From contig NZ_JALAMO010000007.1 of assembly GCF_026790065.1 (NCBI RefSeq), positions 50,181 to 114,180 of the forward strand: a DNA stretch of 64,000 bases, given 5' to 3'. Under the pieces are notes generated by a model. The model saw only the letters and a program-made list of their open reading frames with translations, was not told the origin of the DNA and ran no database searches. Both the position numbers and the translations under genes were made by a program. Positions 36,647 through 47,897 of the stretch are shown here, one piece after another. Source of the stretch: Bacillus sp. N13C7. GTDB lineage: Bacteria > Bacillota > Bacilli > Bacillales > Bacillaceae. Every line of letters begins with the position of its first letter. Positions within the stretch are counted from its first letter, which is position 1.

Positions 36647-38374
36647 GTGCTTCGGCAATTTTTTTCGTATTATAAACCATATAAAACGTTGTTCTTTCTC
36701 GACTTTTTCTCGGCGATTGCGGGAGGCTTAATGGAGCTGAGTTTTCCTTTGATCGTCAATTATTTTATTGATACCTTGCTTCCTGGAAGAGACTGGGGAC
36801 TGATTATCGCCACCTCAATCGGCTTATTTGCGGTGTATGCGCTCAGCTCGGCTCTCCAGTATATCGTCACATACTGGGGGCACATGCTTGGGATCAATAT
36901 CGAGACTGATATGAGAAAGTCGCTTTTTGACCATTTGCAAAAGCTATCATTTAAATTTTACGACAACAACAAGACAGGAACGCTGATGTCGAAGCTGACG
37001 AACGATTTAATGTACATCGGCGAAGTTGCCCATCACGGACCGGAAGATTTATTCATTGCCGTCATGACCATTCTCGGGGCGTTCGGGGTCATGCTGTTCA
37101 TTAACTGGCAGCTGGCATTATTAACGTTTATCATCATGCCGATTGTCATTTGGCTTGCGCTTTATTTCAACAAAAAAATGACCAAAGCATTTACAACACT
37201 GAACAAAGATATCGGAGACTTCAGCGCGCGTGTAGAAAATAATATCGGCGGCATTCGGCTCGTGCAGGCGTTCGGCAATGAAGCGTTTGAAAAGGAACGC
37301 TTTGCCGTCAACAATCAGCGTTTCCGTATCACAAAGCTTTCCTCATACAGAATCATGGCGAAAAACGGTTCAATCAGCTATATGCTGACCCGGTTTGTCA
37401 CGCTGTTTGTCCTCTTGTGCGGAACGTGGTTTGTCATTCGCGGCTCCTTATCGTATGGGGAATTCGTGGCGTTTGTGCTCCTGACGAATGTGCTGTTCAG
37501 GCCCATTGACAAAATTAATGCCATTATCGAAATGTATCCGAGGGGCATCGCCGGTTTCAAAAGCTATATGGAACTGATGGAAACAGAACCGGATATTCAG
37601 GATTCTCCTGATGCGAGAGACGTATCCGGCCTAAAGGGCAATATCCGCTATGAACATGTTTCATTTGGCTATGATGACCATCACAACGTCCTCAAAGACA
37701 TTAACCTGTCCATTCAAGCAGGGGAGACGGTTGCGTTCGTCGGCCCGTCAGGCGCGGGAAAATCAACGCTTTGCAGTCTGCTTCCGCGCTTTTATGAAGC
37801 ATCGGAGGGTGACATTACCATCGACGGCATCAATATTAAAGACATGACGCTGTCTTCGCTGCGGGGGCAGATTGGTGTCGTGCAGCAGGACGTTTTCTTA
37901 TTTTCGGGCACGCTTAGAGAAAATATCGCCTACGGCCGTTTAGGCGCATCGGAAGAAGACATTTGGCAGGCTGTGAAGCAGGCGCATCTGGAAGAGCTTG
38001 TCCATAGCATGCCTGATGGATTGGATACCATCATCGGTGAACGCGGCGTGAAGCTTTCCGGCGGGCAAAAACAGCGGCTGTCCATTGCACGGATGTTCTT
38101 GAAAAATCCATCGATCCTGATTCTGGACGAAGCGACCTCGGCCCTTGATACAGAAACAGAAGCGGCGATTCAAAAGGCACTTCAAGAATTGTCGGAGGGG
38201 CGCACGACGCTCGTCATCGCCCACAGGCTGGCGACGATCAAAGACGCAGACAGAATTGTGGTGGTTACAAAGAACGGGATCGAAGAACAAGGACGCCATC
38301 ATGACCTGATTCAAGCCGGCGGTCTTTACAGCAGGCTGCATCAAGCGCAATTTGGGCAAATGGTGCAGCAATAG
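36647..38374 (+). CDS. ywjA: ABC transporter, fused permease and ATPase
   Basis: A 575-residue half-transporter of the MsbA/multidrug exporter type. Six membrane segments occupy about 1-310; the ATPase has Walker A GPSGAGKST (about 365), signature LSGGQKQR and Walker B ILILDEATSALD, plus the H-loop HRLATI. GTG 36647 is chosen for family length with GGGGGAAG upstream. It would act as a dimer; substrate unknown. ywjB remains follow after nine bases. Confidence 0.92.
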   Translation: MLRQFFSYYKPYKTLFFLDFFSAIAGGLMELSFPLIVNYFIDTLLPGRDWGLIIATSIGLFAVYALSSALQYIVTYWGHMLGINIETDMRKSLFDHLQKLSFKFYDNNKTGTLMSKLTNDLMYIGEVAHHGPEDLFIAVMTILGAFGVMLFINWQLALLTFIIMPIVIWLALYFNKKMTKAFTTLNKDIGDFSARVENNIGGIRLVQAFGNEAFEKERFAVNNQRFRITKLSSYRIMAKNGSISYMLTRFVTLFVLLCGTWFVIRGSLSYGEFVAFVLLTNVLFRPIDKINAIIEMYPRGIAGFKSYMELMETEPDIQDSPDARDVSGLKGNIRYEHVSFGYDDHHNVLKDINLSIQAGETVAFVGPSGAGKSTLCSLLPRFYEASEGDITIDGINIKDMTLSSLRGQIGVVQQDVFLFSGTLRENIAYGRLGASEEDIWQAVKQAHLEELVHSMPDGLDTIIGERGVKLSGGQKQRLSIARMFLKNPSILILDEATSALDTETEAAIQKALQELSEGRTTLVIAHRLATIKDADRIVVVTKNGIEEQGRHHDLIQAGGLYSRLHQAQFGQMVQQ

Positions 38375-38383
38375 GAGGGAAAT

Positions 38384-38608
38384 ATGGATAGGAAAAATGT
38401 GCTGTACATTGCGGTTTCGTTGGACGGGATGATCGCAAGAGAAGATGGAAGCATTGATTGGCTGGATGAATTTGAAGGTGAAGGCAATAACGGTACATTG
38501 CGTTTTATCAGACTGTAGATACCGTCATCTTAGGCCGGAGCACATATGAACACAAATGAAAAAAAGCTGCGCTTAAAATTCGGACAGGCGGTTTATGTAA
38601 GACCATAA
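38384..38608 (+). pseudogene. ywjB: ywjB remnant, dihydrofolate-reductase-like
   Basis: ATG 38384 with AGGAGGG starts a good frame (MDRKNVLYIAVSLDGMIARE, then DWLDEFEGEGNNG). The reading then shifts: FYQTVDTVILGRSTYEH continues in another frame to a TGA, after which only the last dozen codons (LRLKFGQAVYVRP, TAA at 38606-38608) remain in a third position. So there is a frameshift near 38495 plus an internal deletion of most of the gene, which is about 174 codons in 168. The intact family is RibD/DHFR-fold. Confidence 0.85.
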
Positions 38609-38640
38609 CAAAAAGGATAGACAAGATGTCTATCCTTTTT
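38609..38640. terminator. Bidirectional terminator ywjB/ywjC
   Basis: AAAAGGATAGACA / TGTCTATCCTTTT near-perfect arms around a three- to four-base loop. Confidence 0.9.
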
Positions 38641-38650
38641 AATATGTAAG

Positions 38651-38923
38651 TTAAAGCGCTTCTCTTTCAGCAGGCTCGATAATATTTTTGAATTTTTCAA
38701 CCAGCTGTGACGCTTTTGTTCCTTCCACTACAATCAGATATTCTTTTTCATTATGAGCCATGCGGAACGTTTCAAGCTCAATTAAGCTTTTGATTTTGCA
38801 CATTGTTTTCTTTGAATAAATATAAACCTCGTGGCTACCGGAATGGCACATTTTATAAAGATGAATCAAATTTCTTAAAGTAAATGCCTGCGCGGCTACT
38901 TTCAGAGACTTGATGTTTTTCAT
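38651..38923 (-). CDS. ywjC: Small HPr-like stress protein YwjC
   Basis: A 90-residue soluble protein. From about residue 32 it follows the HPr pattern (a beta strand, KTMCKIKSLIELETFR, then YLIVVEGTKASQLVEKFKNII) but lacks the HARPA active-site motif, so no phosphotransfer role is expected. ATG has GGAGGAG. A SigB-type promoter lies just upstream, in line with its listing as a general stress gene in B. subtilis. Function unknown. Confidence 0.82.
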   Translation of the reverse strand: MKNIKSLKVAAQAFTLRNLIHLYKMCHSGSHEVYIYSKKTMCKIKSLIELETFRMAHNEKEYLIVVEGTKASQLVEKFKNIIEPAEREAL

Positions 38924-38963
38924 GATCTTTCTCCTCCATCGATTGTTGTCTTATATAGCGTAT

Positions 38964-38989
38964 GTTCCCAGAGCGGACGAACTGTAAAC
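38964..38989 (-). promoter_or_regulatory. Putative SigB promoter of ywjC
   Basis: On the minus strand GTTTAC (38989-38984) and GGGAAC (38969-38964), spacer 14, close to the GTTTAA / GGGTAT consensus. Confidence 0.6.
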
Positions 38990-39003
38990 CTAATTTTGCA
39001 CAT

Positions 39004-39966
39004 TTATGATTTCCATTGGAGAGCCCCGCCGCCGATGCGTTTGACACCGCGGATGGAGCTTAACTCATCCATCAGGCGGAGAAGCGCCTTGTCTTTCTGC
39101 TTTGCTTCGATCATGAAATCTATATTCGTTCCCCATTGCCTAAAGCGTTCTAACAGCGGCAGCAAAAAGTTGGCGTCAACATAATCGGCATGGCTGCGTA
39201 TGGCTTGCTCCGATTTTGGGGAAGACAGGTGAACCTTTGGCTGCAGCCCGATTCGCTCCCACGTTTTGATCATCCGGGGCAGTGCTTCATTCAGGTCTGC
39301 GTGATCATCTGGGTTGGCGTAAAAATGATGAAAGTCAAAGACAAACGGAACATTCTCTTGCTCACAGACCTGAAGCGTTTCTTCCGTCGTATATGTTTTA
39401 TCGTCATTTTCAAGCGTCATCCGCTGTTTGATCTCCTCCGGCAGCTGCTTCATATTTTGATGAAATTGAGCAGTGGCGGTTTCTTTATCTCCGTAAGCGC
39501 CGCCAATATGAATGTTAATAACAGAGCGATCAGCAATGCCCATGGCTTCAAGCATACGGTAGTGATACGCCATATCAGTTACCGCATTTTGTGTGACGGA
39601 CTCCTTCGGGCTCGTAAACAGGGTGAATTGATTGGGGTGAAAGCTTGTTCGCAGATGATGTGTTTTAACAAGCTCTCCGATCTCCCGAAACTCCTTTTGA
39701 AACGGCGTCACAAAATCCCACATTACATCGGGATGCGTGGCCAGCGGCACAATCGAACTGGAAAAGCGGTACAACGGAATGTCGTGGCCGATGATATAGT
39801 GAAGGGTTCTCATCGTATTGCGCAAATTGGCTTTTGTCACAGTCAGAAGCGCTTCTTTTCTTTCATCCTTTGCAAGCTTGGAATAACGTGCGAATGTCAA
39901 TGTTTTAGCGGGAGACGCATCCCAAAGGCTCATCGCGTTTGAAACGAACCCGAATCTGAAAATCAT
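39004..39966 (-). CDS. uvsE: UV damage endonuclease UvsE
   Basis: A 320-residue TIM-barrel endonuclease of the UvdE family that nicks DNA on the 5' side of UV photoproducts. Visible are the metal-ligand stretches [31 protein letters not shown] and [13 protein letters not shown], and the C-terminal [12 protein letters not shown]. It starts 12 bases downstream of ywjE behind AAAGGAG, so the two are co-transcribed. Confidence 0.95.
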   Translation of the reverse strand: MIFRFGFVSNAMSLWDASPAKTLTFARYSKLAKDERKEALLTVTKANLRNTMRTLHYIIGHDIPLYRFSSSIVPLATHPDVMWDFVTPFQKEFREIGELVKTHHLRTSFHPNQFTLFTSPKESVTQNAVTDMAYHYRMLEAMGIADRSVINIHIGGAYGDKETATAQFHQNMKQLPEEIKQRMTLENDDKTYTTEETLQVCEQENVPFVFDFHHFYANPDDHADLNEALPRMIKTWERIGLQPKVHLSSPKSEQAIRSHADYVDANFLLPLLERFRQWGTNIDFMIEAKQKDKALLRLMDELSSIRGVKRIGGGALQWKS

Positions 39967-39978
39967 AGGAACTCTCCT

Positions 39979-41169
39979 TTATAAAAAATAAGATATTGCT
40001 CTGCCAATCCATTCAGCCGGGCGCTGCCTGAATGTGCGTTTTTTGAAATTCTCCTTTGTCAGCAGCTCTGACCTTTTCATATCCTCTTCAATCGTCGCAT
40101 AGACTTCTTTTGTAAATGCCTCATTATCGATTTCAACATTCACCTCTTCATTTAAAAAAAAGCTTCGCTGATCAAAATTGGCGGTGCCGATAATGCTGAA
40201 ATGATCATCAATGATCAGGGCTTTCACATGATAAAACCCTTGGTAAAAACGGTAGATGAGACAGCCGGCATCCAAGAGCTCCGAATAATACGTGAAAGCT
40301 GCTTCTCTGACCAACGGATGATCTGATTTCATCGGTACAATTATGGTAACCGCTACACCGTTTTTTCTTGCTTTAACCAAGGCCTGCTGAAGCGGTTTTG
40401 TCGGAATATAATAAGGTGTGCAAATGGTAATGCGCTCTTTTGCCTGCGCGATATTTGCCAAATACGTTTTTTCAAGTGAATAACCGTCAGTCGCATAAAT
40501 CTTATGAGAGATATTCCCTTGCGAAAGCTCCGGCCAAACATCCGGACTCAGTTCAGCAGATCCGGTATTTCGTTTCAGGTCGGCTGTAAATAGCGTCTGA
40601 AGATCGCGGACACCCTCTCCCTTCATGCGCAAATGATAATCCTCCCAATTGCCGAACTTCGCCTTCTTCCCAAGGTATTCCTCACCGATGTTAAAACCGC
40701 CGATATACCCGATCTTCCCGTCTATCACAGCAATTTTCCGGTGATTCCGTTTTTGTATATGAAAAAAGACAAAAGGAAAACGAGGTTTGTTAAGAAAATG
40801 AACATGAACCCCGGCATTTTTCATCGTTTTCAGTGCCGGTTTTTTTATTTTTTGGCTGCCTGACCAATCCAGCAGCAAATAGACGGAAACGCCCGATTTA
40901 GCTTTTGCCTTCAGCAGCGTAAACATATTGTGGCTGACTTCATCGTTTTTCATAATAAAAAACATCACGTGAACAGAGGAAACGGCCCGGCGGATGTCTT
41001 CCATCAGCCGATCGACAAGATCAGCGCCGCAGTGGATCAATTCAATATCACTCTTCTTTTTTGAAAAAACAGGCTCGTACGCGTTTTTTTTATAAACGGC
41101 GCGTCCCAAGAAGATATCAAGCAGAATGAAAGCCAATAGTATGATGAGAATGACGAAAAATATCTTCAT
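39979..41169 (-). CDS. ywjE: Phospholipase D family (cardiolipin synthase-like) protein
   Basis: A 396-residue protein with one N-terminal membrane segment (about 2-22) and two PLD motifs, HRKIAVIDG (near 166) and HVKALIIDD (near 313), each with the following GGFN or GTANFD stretch. It is shorter at the N-terminus than YwiE. It forms an operon with uvsE. It probably makes or remodels cardiolipin; coupling to a DNA repair gene is unexplained. Confidence 0.9.
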   Translation of the reverse strand: MKIFFVILIILLAFILLDIFLGRAVYKKNAYEPVFSKKKSDIELIHCGADLVDRLMEDIRRAVSSVHVMFFIMKNDEVSHNMFTLLKAKAKSGVSVYLLLDWSGSQKIKKPALKTMKNAGVHVHFLNKPRFPFVFFHIQKRNHRKIAVIDGKIGYIGGFNIGEEYLGKKAKFGNWEDYHLRMKGEGVRDLQTLFTADLKRNTGSAELSPDVWPELSQGNISHKIYATDGYSLEKTYLANIAQAKERITICTPYYIPTKPLQQALVKARKNGVAVTIIVPMKSDHPLVREAAFTYYSELLDAGCLIYRFYQGFYHVKALIIDDHFSIIGTANFDQRSFFLNEEVNVEIDNEAFTKEVYATIEEDMKRSELLTKENFKKRTFRQRPAEWIGRAISYFL

Positions 41170-41224
41170 CCCGGCACTCCTTTCGTAGTAAAGGTAGTGT
41201 GCCCGAACAGCAGGAATTTAATTA

Positions 41225-41254
41225 TTGACTGAACACTCATTCATTATTTATCAT
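41225..41254 (+). promoter_or_regulatory. FadR-repressed promoter of fadF-acdA
   Basis: An 18-base FadR-type operator (TGACTGA-ACAC-TCATTCA, 41226-41243) overlaps a promoter with TTGACT at 41225-41230 and TATCAT at 41249-41254 (spacer 18). Long-chain acyl-CoA would release the repressor. Confidence 0.8.
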
Positions 41255-41322
41255 TAAGATAATCTTAAACAGATTCGAGGGTAGGGGATCGCGGTCTTTA
41301 TCAGTAAAAAGGGGGAATTGAA

Positions 41323-43440
41323 ATGAGCGGCTTTCTCATCGCAAATGCTTTGTTATTTCTGGTTGTAACCGCTTACGCTGTCTATTTGTTTGTTTACTTG
41401 GTCAAAACGAGACTGGCCTATATCAGGCTCGGCCAGAAAGAACAATTTGATAAACGGATTAAGGAACGGCTCCAAGCCATTTGGGTGAATGTATTCGGGC
41501 AGAAAAAACTGCTTAAGGACAAGAAAAGCGGAATGATTCACGTTATGTTTTTCTACGGATTTATATTGGTTCAGTTCGGAGCGATTGACTTTATCATCAA
41601 AGGACTGGCTCCCGATCGGAATCTGCCGCTTGGCCCTGTCTATCCCGCCTTCACCTTTTTTCAGGAAATCGTTACGTTTCTCATTTTAATCGCTGTGGGC
41701 TGGGCATTCTACAGACGTTATATTGAAAAGCTCGTCAGGCTGAAGCGCAATTTCAAAGCAGGGCTTGTTCTCATTTTTATCGGAGGGTTAATGCTGACGG
41801 TTCTGCTTGGAAACGGAATGAATCTGATCTGGCATGAGCACGGGCTTTCGTGGAGCGAGCCGATTGCTTCATGCATCGCGTTTTTGCTTGGCGGAGTCGG
41901 GAAAACCGGCGCAGCGGTCATTTTCTATATCGCATGGTGGGTGCATCTTCTGTTTTTGCTGAGCTTTTTAGTGTACGTGCCTCAGTCGAAACATGCCCAC
42001 TTAATCGCCGGACCTGCCAATGTCTTTTTCAACAGAATGGAATCGGCAGGAAAGCTTGAGAAAATCGATTTTACCGACGAAACGAAAGAAAGCTATGGAG
42101 CGGGGAGAATTGAAGATTTCAGGCAGTCCCAGCTGCTTGATTTGTATGCGTGTGTCGAGTGCGGCCGCTGCACCAATATGTGCCCTGCAACAGGCACCGG
42201 AAAAATGCTGTCGCCGATGGACTTGATTTTGCGTCTCAGAGACCATCTCACGGAAAAAGGCGCCGCCGTCACCTCACGTTCGCCATGGGTGCCCGCGGCA
42301 GCGTTCCGGCATACGAGAGGCAATCAGCTGGCTGCAGCGTCAGCGGGCAGCGGATCGCAGGAAGCTGCCGCCGCGCTGGATTACAATCCGAGCTTAATCG
42401 GCGACGTCATAACAGAGGAAGAAATTTGGGCGTGTACGACTTGCCGGAATTGTGAGGATCAATGCCCGGTCATGAATGAACATGTAGATAAAATCATCGA
42501 TCTCCGCCGCTATCTTGTACTGACAGAAGGAAAAATGGACAGTGACGCACAGCGCGCCATGACGAGTATCGAGCGGCAGGGAAATCCGTGGGGCCTCAAT
42601 CGCAAGGAGCGAGAAAATTGGCGTGACGCCGCCCCCGATGCTGAGATTCCGACTGTAAAAGAAATGAAAAAAGAAGGAAAAGAATTTGAGTACCTTTTTT
42701 GGGTCGGCTCCATGGGGTCTTACGACAACAGAAGCCAGAAAATCGCGGTCTCCTTTGCTAAGCTGCTCAATCACGCGGGCGTGTCCTTCGCGATCCTCGG
42801 AAATAAAGAAAAAAATTCAGGAGACACACCGCGCCGCCTCGGAAATGAATTTTTGTTCCAGGAACTGGCTGAAAAAAATATTTCTGAATTTGAAAAAAAT
42901 GATGTCAAAAAAATCGTTACGATTGATCCGCACGCATACAATTTATTTAAAAACGAGTATCCGGATTTCGGCTTTGAAGGCGAGGTTTATCATCATACAG
43001 AAGTGCTGGCCGAGCTGGTGAAGAATGGGAAATTAAAGCCGCAGCACCCGCTTCATGAGACGATTACCTTCCATGATTCGTGCTACTTGGGCCGGTACAA
43101 CGAAGTTTATGATCCGCCGAGGGAGATTTTAAAAGCCATTCCAGGTGTAGAGCTGATTGAAATGGAGAGAAACAGGGAAACCGGCATGTGCTGCGGCGCC
43201 GGCGGGGGATTAATGTGGATGGAGGAGGAAACGGGCAACAGGATTAACGTCGCCAGGACAGAGCAAGCGCTCGCGGTCAGCCCATCGGTGATCAGCTCTG
43301 GCTGTCCGTACTGTCTCACGATGCTTGGAGACGGCACAAAGGCGAAAGAAGCCGAAGACCAAGTCAAAACATATGACGTCGCCGAGCTTCTGGCTCAATC
43401 CGTCTTAGGTGCTGATATGATTATGGGGGAGAGGCCATGA
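41323..43440 (+). CDS. fadF: Iron-sulphur oxidoreductase FadF
   Basis: A 705-residue membrane protein: about five N-terminal membrane segments (1-225, NarI/HdrE-like), then two 4Fe-4S motifs ([12 protein letters not shown] and [12 protein letters not shown]), and a C-terminal heterodisulphide-reductase-like CCG domain ([21 protein letters not shown]). It probably passes electrons from fatty-acid oxidation, via electron-transfer flavoprotein, to menaquinone. ATG has AAGGGGG. It overlaps acdA by four bases. Confidence 0.93.
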   Translation: MSGFLIANALLFLVVTAYAVYLFVYLVKTRLAYIRLGQKEQFDKRIKERLQAIWVNVFGQKKLLKDKKSGMIHVMFFYGFILVQFGAIDFIIKGLAPDRNLPLGPVYPAFTFFQEIVTFLILIAVGWAFYRRYIEKLVRLKRNFKAGLVLIFIGGLMLTVLLGNGMNLIWHEHGLSWSEPIASCIAFLLGGVGKTGAAVIFYIAWWVHLLFLLSFLVYVPQSKHAHLIAGPANVFFNRMESAGKLEKIDFTDETKESYGAGRIEDFRQSQLLDLYACVECGRCTNMCPATGTGKMLSPMDLILRLRDHLTEKGAAVTSRSPWVPAAAFRHTRGNQLAAASAGSGSQEAAAALDYNPSLIGDVITEEEIWACTTCRNCEDQCPVMNEHVDKIIDLRRYLVLTEGKMDSDAQRAMTSIERQGNPWGLNRKERENWRDAAPDAEIPTVKEMKKEGKEFEYLFWVGSMGSYDNRSQKIAVSFAKLLNHAGVSFAILGNKEKNSGDTPRRLGNEFLFQELAEKNISEFEKNDVKKIVTIDPHAYNLFKNEYPDFGFEGEVYHHTEVLAELVKNGKLKPQHPLHETITFHDSCYLGRYNEVYDPPREILKAIPGVELIEMERNRETGMCCGAGGGLMWMEEETGNRINVARTEQALAVSPSVISSGCPYCLTMLGDGTKAKEAEDQVKTYDVAELLAQSVLGADMIMGERP

Positions 43441-44576
43441 ATTTTTCATTATCAGAAGAACACGAGATGATACGAAAATTGATGCGTGATTTTGCGAAGC
43501 ATGAGGTAGCCCCGACAGCGGCAGAACGCGACGAACATGAACGCTTCGACCGCGAGCTGTTTCGGGAAATGGCAAATTTAGGGCTGACGGGAATTCCGTG
43601 GCCTGAAGATTACGGCGGAATCGGAAGTGACTATCTGGCCTATGTCATCGCGGTGGAGGAGCTGTCGAAAGTGTGCGCATCCACCGGTGTGACGCTTTCT
43701 GCCCATATTTCACTTTGCAGCTGGCCGCTGTTTGCCTTTGGGACGGAAGAACAGAAGACAGACTACTTAACACAGCTGGCCCTTGGAGAGAAAATCGGCG
43801 CTTTCGCTTTAACAGAAGCAGGTTCAGGTTCTGACGCAGGCGGCATGAAAACAACTGCTGAACGAATCGGTGATGACTATGTATTAAATGGTTCAAAAGT
43901 GTTTATCACAAACGGCGGGATTGCGGATGTTTACATTGTTTTTGCAGTCACCGATCCCGAGAAAAAGAAAAAAGGCATATCCGCTTTTATAGTAGAAAAA
44001 GATTTCGAAGGTTTTTTGACAGGCAAGAAAGAAAAGAAGCTGGGCATCCGCTCGTCTCCCACAACGGAAATCACGTTCGAAGATTGTGTGGTGCCCGCAG
44101 AAAACCGTCTCGGAGAAGAAGGGGAAGGCTTCAAAATCGCGATGAAGACGCTTGACGGAGGCAGAAACGGCATAGCTGCACAAGCCGTGGGTATCGCTCA
44201 GGGTGCCCTCGATGCGGCGCTTCAATATGCAAAAGAGCGAAAGCAATTCGGAAAATCAATTGCCGAGCAGCAAGGTATCGCTTTTAAACTCGCGGACATG
44301 GCTACAATGATAGAAGCTTCAAGGCTATTGACCTATCAGGCTGCCTGGCTGGAATCATCAGGCCTTCCATATGGAAAAGCTTCCGCCATGTCCAAACTGC
44401 TGGCGGGAGATACGGCGATGAAGGTGACGACCGAAGCCGTGCAGATTTTCGGCGGCTACGGCTATACAAAAGATTACCCGGTTGAACGCTATATGCGTGA
44501 TGCAAAAATCACGCAAATCTATGAAGGCACTCAAGAAATTCAAAGACTTGTCATCTCCAGAATGCTCGCGGATTGA
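43437..44576 (+). CDS. acdA: Acyl-CoA dehydrogenase
   Basis: A 379-residue flavoprotein that oxidises acyl-CoA to trans-2-enoyl-CoA in beta-oxidation. Signature stretches: [15 protein letters not shown] (about 123-137), the substrate region and the C-terminal [15 protein letters not shown] with the catalytic Glu. It is translationally coupled to fadF, which likely receives its electrons. Under the upstream FadR operator. Confidence 0.95.
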   Translation: MNFSLSEEHEMIRKLMRDFAKHEVAPTAAERDEHERFDRELFREMANLGLTGIPWPEDYGGIGSDYLAYVIAVEELSKVCASTGVTLSAHISLCSWPLFAFGTEEQKTDYLTQLALGEKIGAFALTEAGSGSDAGGMKTTAERIGDDYVLNGSKVFITNGGIADVYIVFAVTDPEKKKKGISAFIVEKDFEGFLTGKKEKKLGIRSSPTTEITFEDCVVPAENRLGEEGEGFKIAMKTLDGGRNGIAAQAVGIAQGALDAALQYAKERKQFGKSIAEQQGIAFKLADMATMIEASRLLTYQAAWLESSGLPYGKASAMSKLLAGDTAMKVTTEAVQIFGGYGYTKDYPVERYMRDAKITQIYEGTQEIQRLVISRMLAD

Positions 44577-44661
44577 CGCAAATCATCTATCAGTCGGATC
44601 ACTCTTGTAAAATTATTTAAATTAACGCTGTTAAGGGTAGCATATTCTGTTTTATTTTGTT

Positions 44662-44699
44662 TATAATGAGAGGTATGGTTTGTATAAGAACGATACAAA
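44662..44699 (+). promoter_or_regulatory. rpoE promoter -10 and early-leader inverted repeat
   Basis: TATAAT lies at 44662-44667 (no good -35 seen). A perfect seven-base inverted repeat TTTGTAT / ATACAAA follows at 44679-44699, just after the expected start point; it could be an operator or an early RNA hairpin. Confidence 0.4.
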
Positions 44700-44758
44700 A
44701 TCGCTTTCATTATTGATAAAACAGATACATATAAGTAATAGAAAGGGAGTGTCCGACC

Positions 44759-45280
44759 TTGGGTATCAAACAATATTCACAGGAAGAGCTAAAGGAAATG
44801 GCTTTAGTTGAAATCGCTCACGAATTATTTGAAGAACATAAAAAACCAGTTCCTTTTCAGGAGCTTTTAAATGAAATCGCATCTTTGCTCGGCGTGACAA
44901 AAGAAGAGCTTGGAGACCGCATTGCTCAATTTTATACAGATTTAAATATTGACGGCCGCTTCCTGGCGCTTTCTGACCAAACGTGGGGGCTTCGCAGCTG
45001 GTATCCGTATGATCAGCTTGACGAAGAAACTCAGCCGACAGTCAAAGCGAAAAAGAAAAAAGCGAAGAAAGCAGTCGAAGAAGATCTTGATCTTGACGAG
45101 TTTGAAGAGATCGATGAAGACGACCTTGATTTGGATGAAGTTGAGGAAGAACTCGATCTTGACGCTGACGATTTTGACGATGAAGATCTTGATGAAGACG
45201 ACGACGATCTTGAGATCGAAGAAGATCTGATTGATGAAGATGATGAAGACTATGATGATGAAGAAGAGGATATCAAATAG
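44759..45280 (+). CDS. rpoE: RNA polymerase delta subunit
   Basis: A 173-residue Gram-positive-specific polymerase subunit. The N-terminal HARE-HTH domain (about 1-90) is followed by a Lys-rich bridge (KAKKKKAKKA) and a very acidic, repetitive C-terminal tail of Asp and Glu (about 105-173) that displaces RNA from polymerase and speeds recycling. It starts at TTG 44759 with AAAGGGAG. Confidence 0.97.
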   Translation: MGIKQYSQEELKEMALVEIAHELFEEHKKPVPFQELLNEIASLLGVTKEELGDRIAQFYTDLNIDGRFLALSDQTWGLRSWYPYDQLDEETQPTVKAKKKKAKKAVEEDLDLDEFEEIDEDDLDLDEVEEELDLDADDFDDEDLDEDDDDLEIEEDLIDEDDEDYDDEEEDIK

Positions 45281-45306
45281 TATAAGATTTCATCTTCAAA
45301 ACGATC

Positions 45307-45414
45307 TTGACTTTCATAGTCGAACTATGTAGTATGTATTTTGGGCTCTTCAAAAACGAAGAGAGAACATAGTACGTTATGCTCCCTTTCAAGAAATTGA
45401 AAGGGAGCTTTCTT
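45307..45414 (+). promoter_or_regulatory. pyrG promoter and CTP-sensing attenuator leader
   Basis: TTGACT (45307-45312), spacer 17, TAGTAT (45330-45335), then a start at GGGCTC (45343-45348). A hairpin at 45381-45409 with C/T-rich 5' arm GCTCCCTTTC and a T-rich tail is the attenuator. In B. subtilis, low CTP makes polymerase stutter at GGG, and the extra G run pairs with the C/T-rich arm and blocks termination. All required sequence elements are here. Confidence 0.92.
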
Positions 45415-45494
45415 ATTTTCACCCCTCATTTTTCTTATAAATCATTTAAAAGGCTAAATGATTTTTTATAAAATAGTACATTTTAAAAATGTAG

Positions 45495-47129
<1,635 letters not shown>

Positions 47130-47130
47130 T

Positions 47131-47172
47131 AAAAAAGACTTGCCGTTTGTCAAAAGCGGGCAAGTCTTTTTT
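47131..47172 (+). terminator. Terminator of pyrG
   Basis: AAAAAAGACTTGCC / GGCAAGTCTTTTTT arms separated by about 13 bases; usable from either strand. Confidence 0.9.
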
Positions 47173-47210
47173 ATTTGTTTCCGGCTAGATACAGCATGTA
47201 CAATAAGATA

Positions 47211-47732
47211 TTATGCATACTCTTGCAGAATTTCTTTTAATGTAAACGACAATGCATGGTAGACATACAGTGCTGTCATTAAAGAGGGAAATCCGTAACG
47301 GGTGCCGTCTTCATCGGGAACGAGCGGCATTTTTAATTTAGAATCAATATGCACATCGCAATACTGTTCAATTCCCGCACTGTCTTTGGCTGCCGGCGAT
47401 ACGCATACGACTCCCGCGCCTTTTTCATAAAGCTCTTTTGCGAGCGCCTGCTCTTCGGCTGTGCCCGTCCCTGAGCAAAACATCAGCACCCTGTCGCTTT
47501 CTGTCACTTCCTCAGCGCTCTTTGGAAAGACTTTGACAGATGGGAATGGTTCGCTGCTTTCGGTTGCCTCATAATAGACGCCCTGAAGCTCATTTGCTCC
47601 GTATAAATAAATGGAATGCCCGCTGATCACCGCTTGAGCAAGCAGCCGTGCCCCATCTTCAATCGCGTCAGATTCCTTATCCTGAATGCGGGAAAAAATA
47701 CCTGTTAACTGCGTCGTAAATATTTTCAACAT
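47211..47732 (-). CDS. ywjG: DUF2529 protein, SIS-like fold
   Basis: A 173-residue soluble protein of the DUF2529 family, whose pattern (IYLYGANELQGVYYEA, VLMFCSGTGTAEEQALAKEL) resembles sugar-isomerase/SIS phosphosugar-binding domains. ATG 47732 with AAAGGAGG is preferred; the longer upstream frame would run through hydrophobic noise and the spo0F promoter. It is divergent from spo0F. Function unknown. Confidence 0.87.
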   Translation of the reverse strand: MLKIFTTQLTGIFSRIQDKESDAIEDGARLLAQAVISGHSIYLYGANELQGVYYEATESSEPFPSVKVFPKSAEEVTESDRVLMFCSGTGTAEEQALAKELYEKGAGVVCVSPAAKDSAGIEQYCDVHIDSKLKMPLVPDEDGTRYGFPSLMTALYVYHALSFTLKEILQEYA

Positions 47733-47794
47733 AAGTGAATCCTCCTTTATAACGTACAATATCAGTATACAACAAAAGAGAAAATGCTCAGAAA

Positions 47795-47875
47795 ATGTCG
47801 TAAAGTAGACTATTATAATTAAAGGAAATAATAAAATCAAACAGAATACATACACTACTGCTTACTTTTGACGAA
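47795..47875 (+). promoter_or_regulatory. spo0F SigH promoter with Spo0A-box-like sites
   Basis: A SigH -35 AAAGGAAAT (47821-47829), 11-base spacer and -10 ACAGAAT (47841-47847) match the consensus. Spo0A-box-like sequences flank it: ATGTCGTAA at 47795-47803 and TTTGACGAA at 47867-47875, each with one or two mismatches to TTTGTCGAA. Confidence 0.75.
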
Positions 47876-47897
47876 AATCATAATATTGGGGTGTAAA

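Noticed and set aside
39190-39942. 250-codon plus-strand frame opposite uvsE
   Set aside because: uvsE is full length with all motifs on the other strand; the opposite frame has Cys/Phe-rich noise and no ribosome site.
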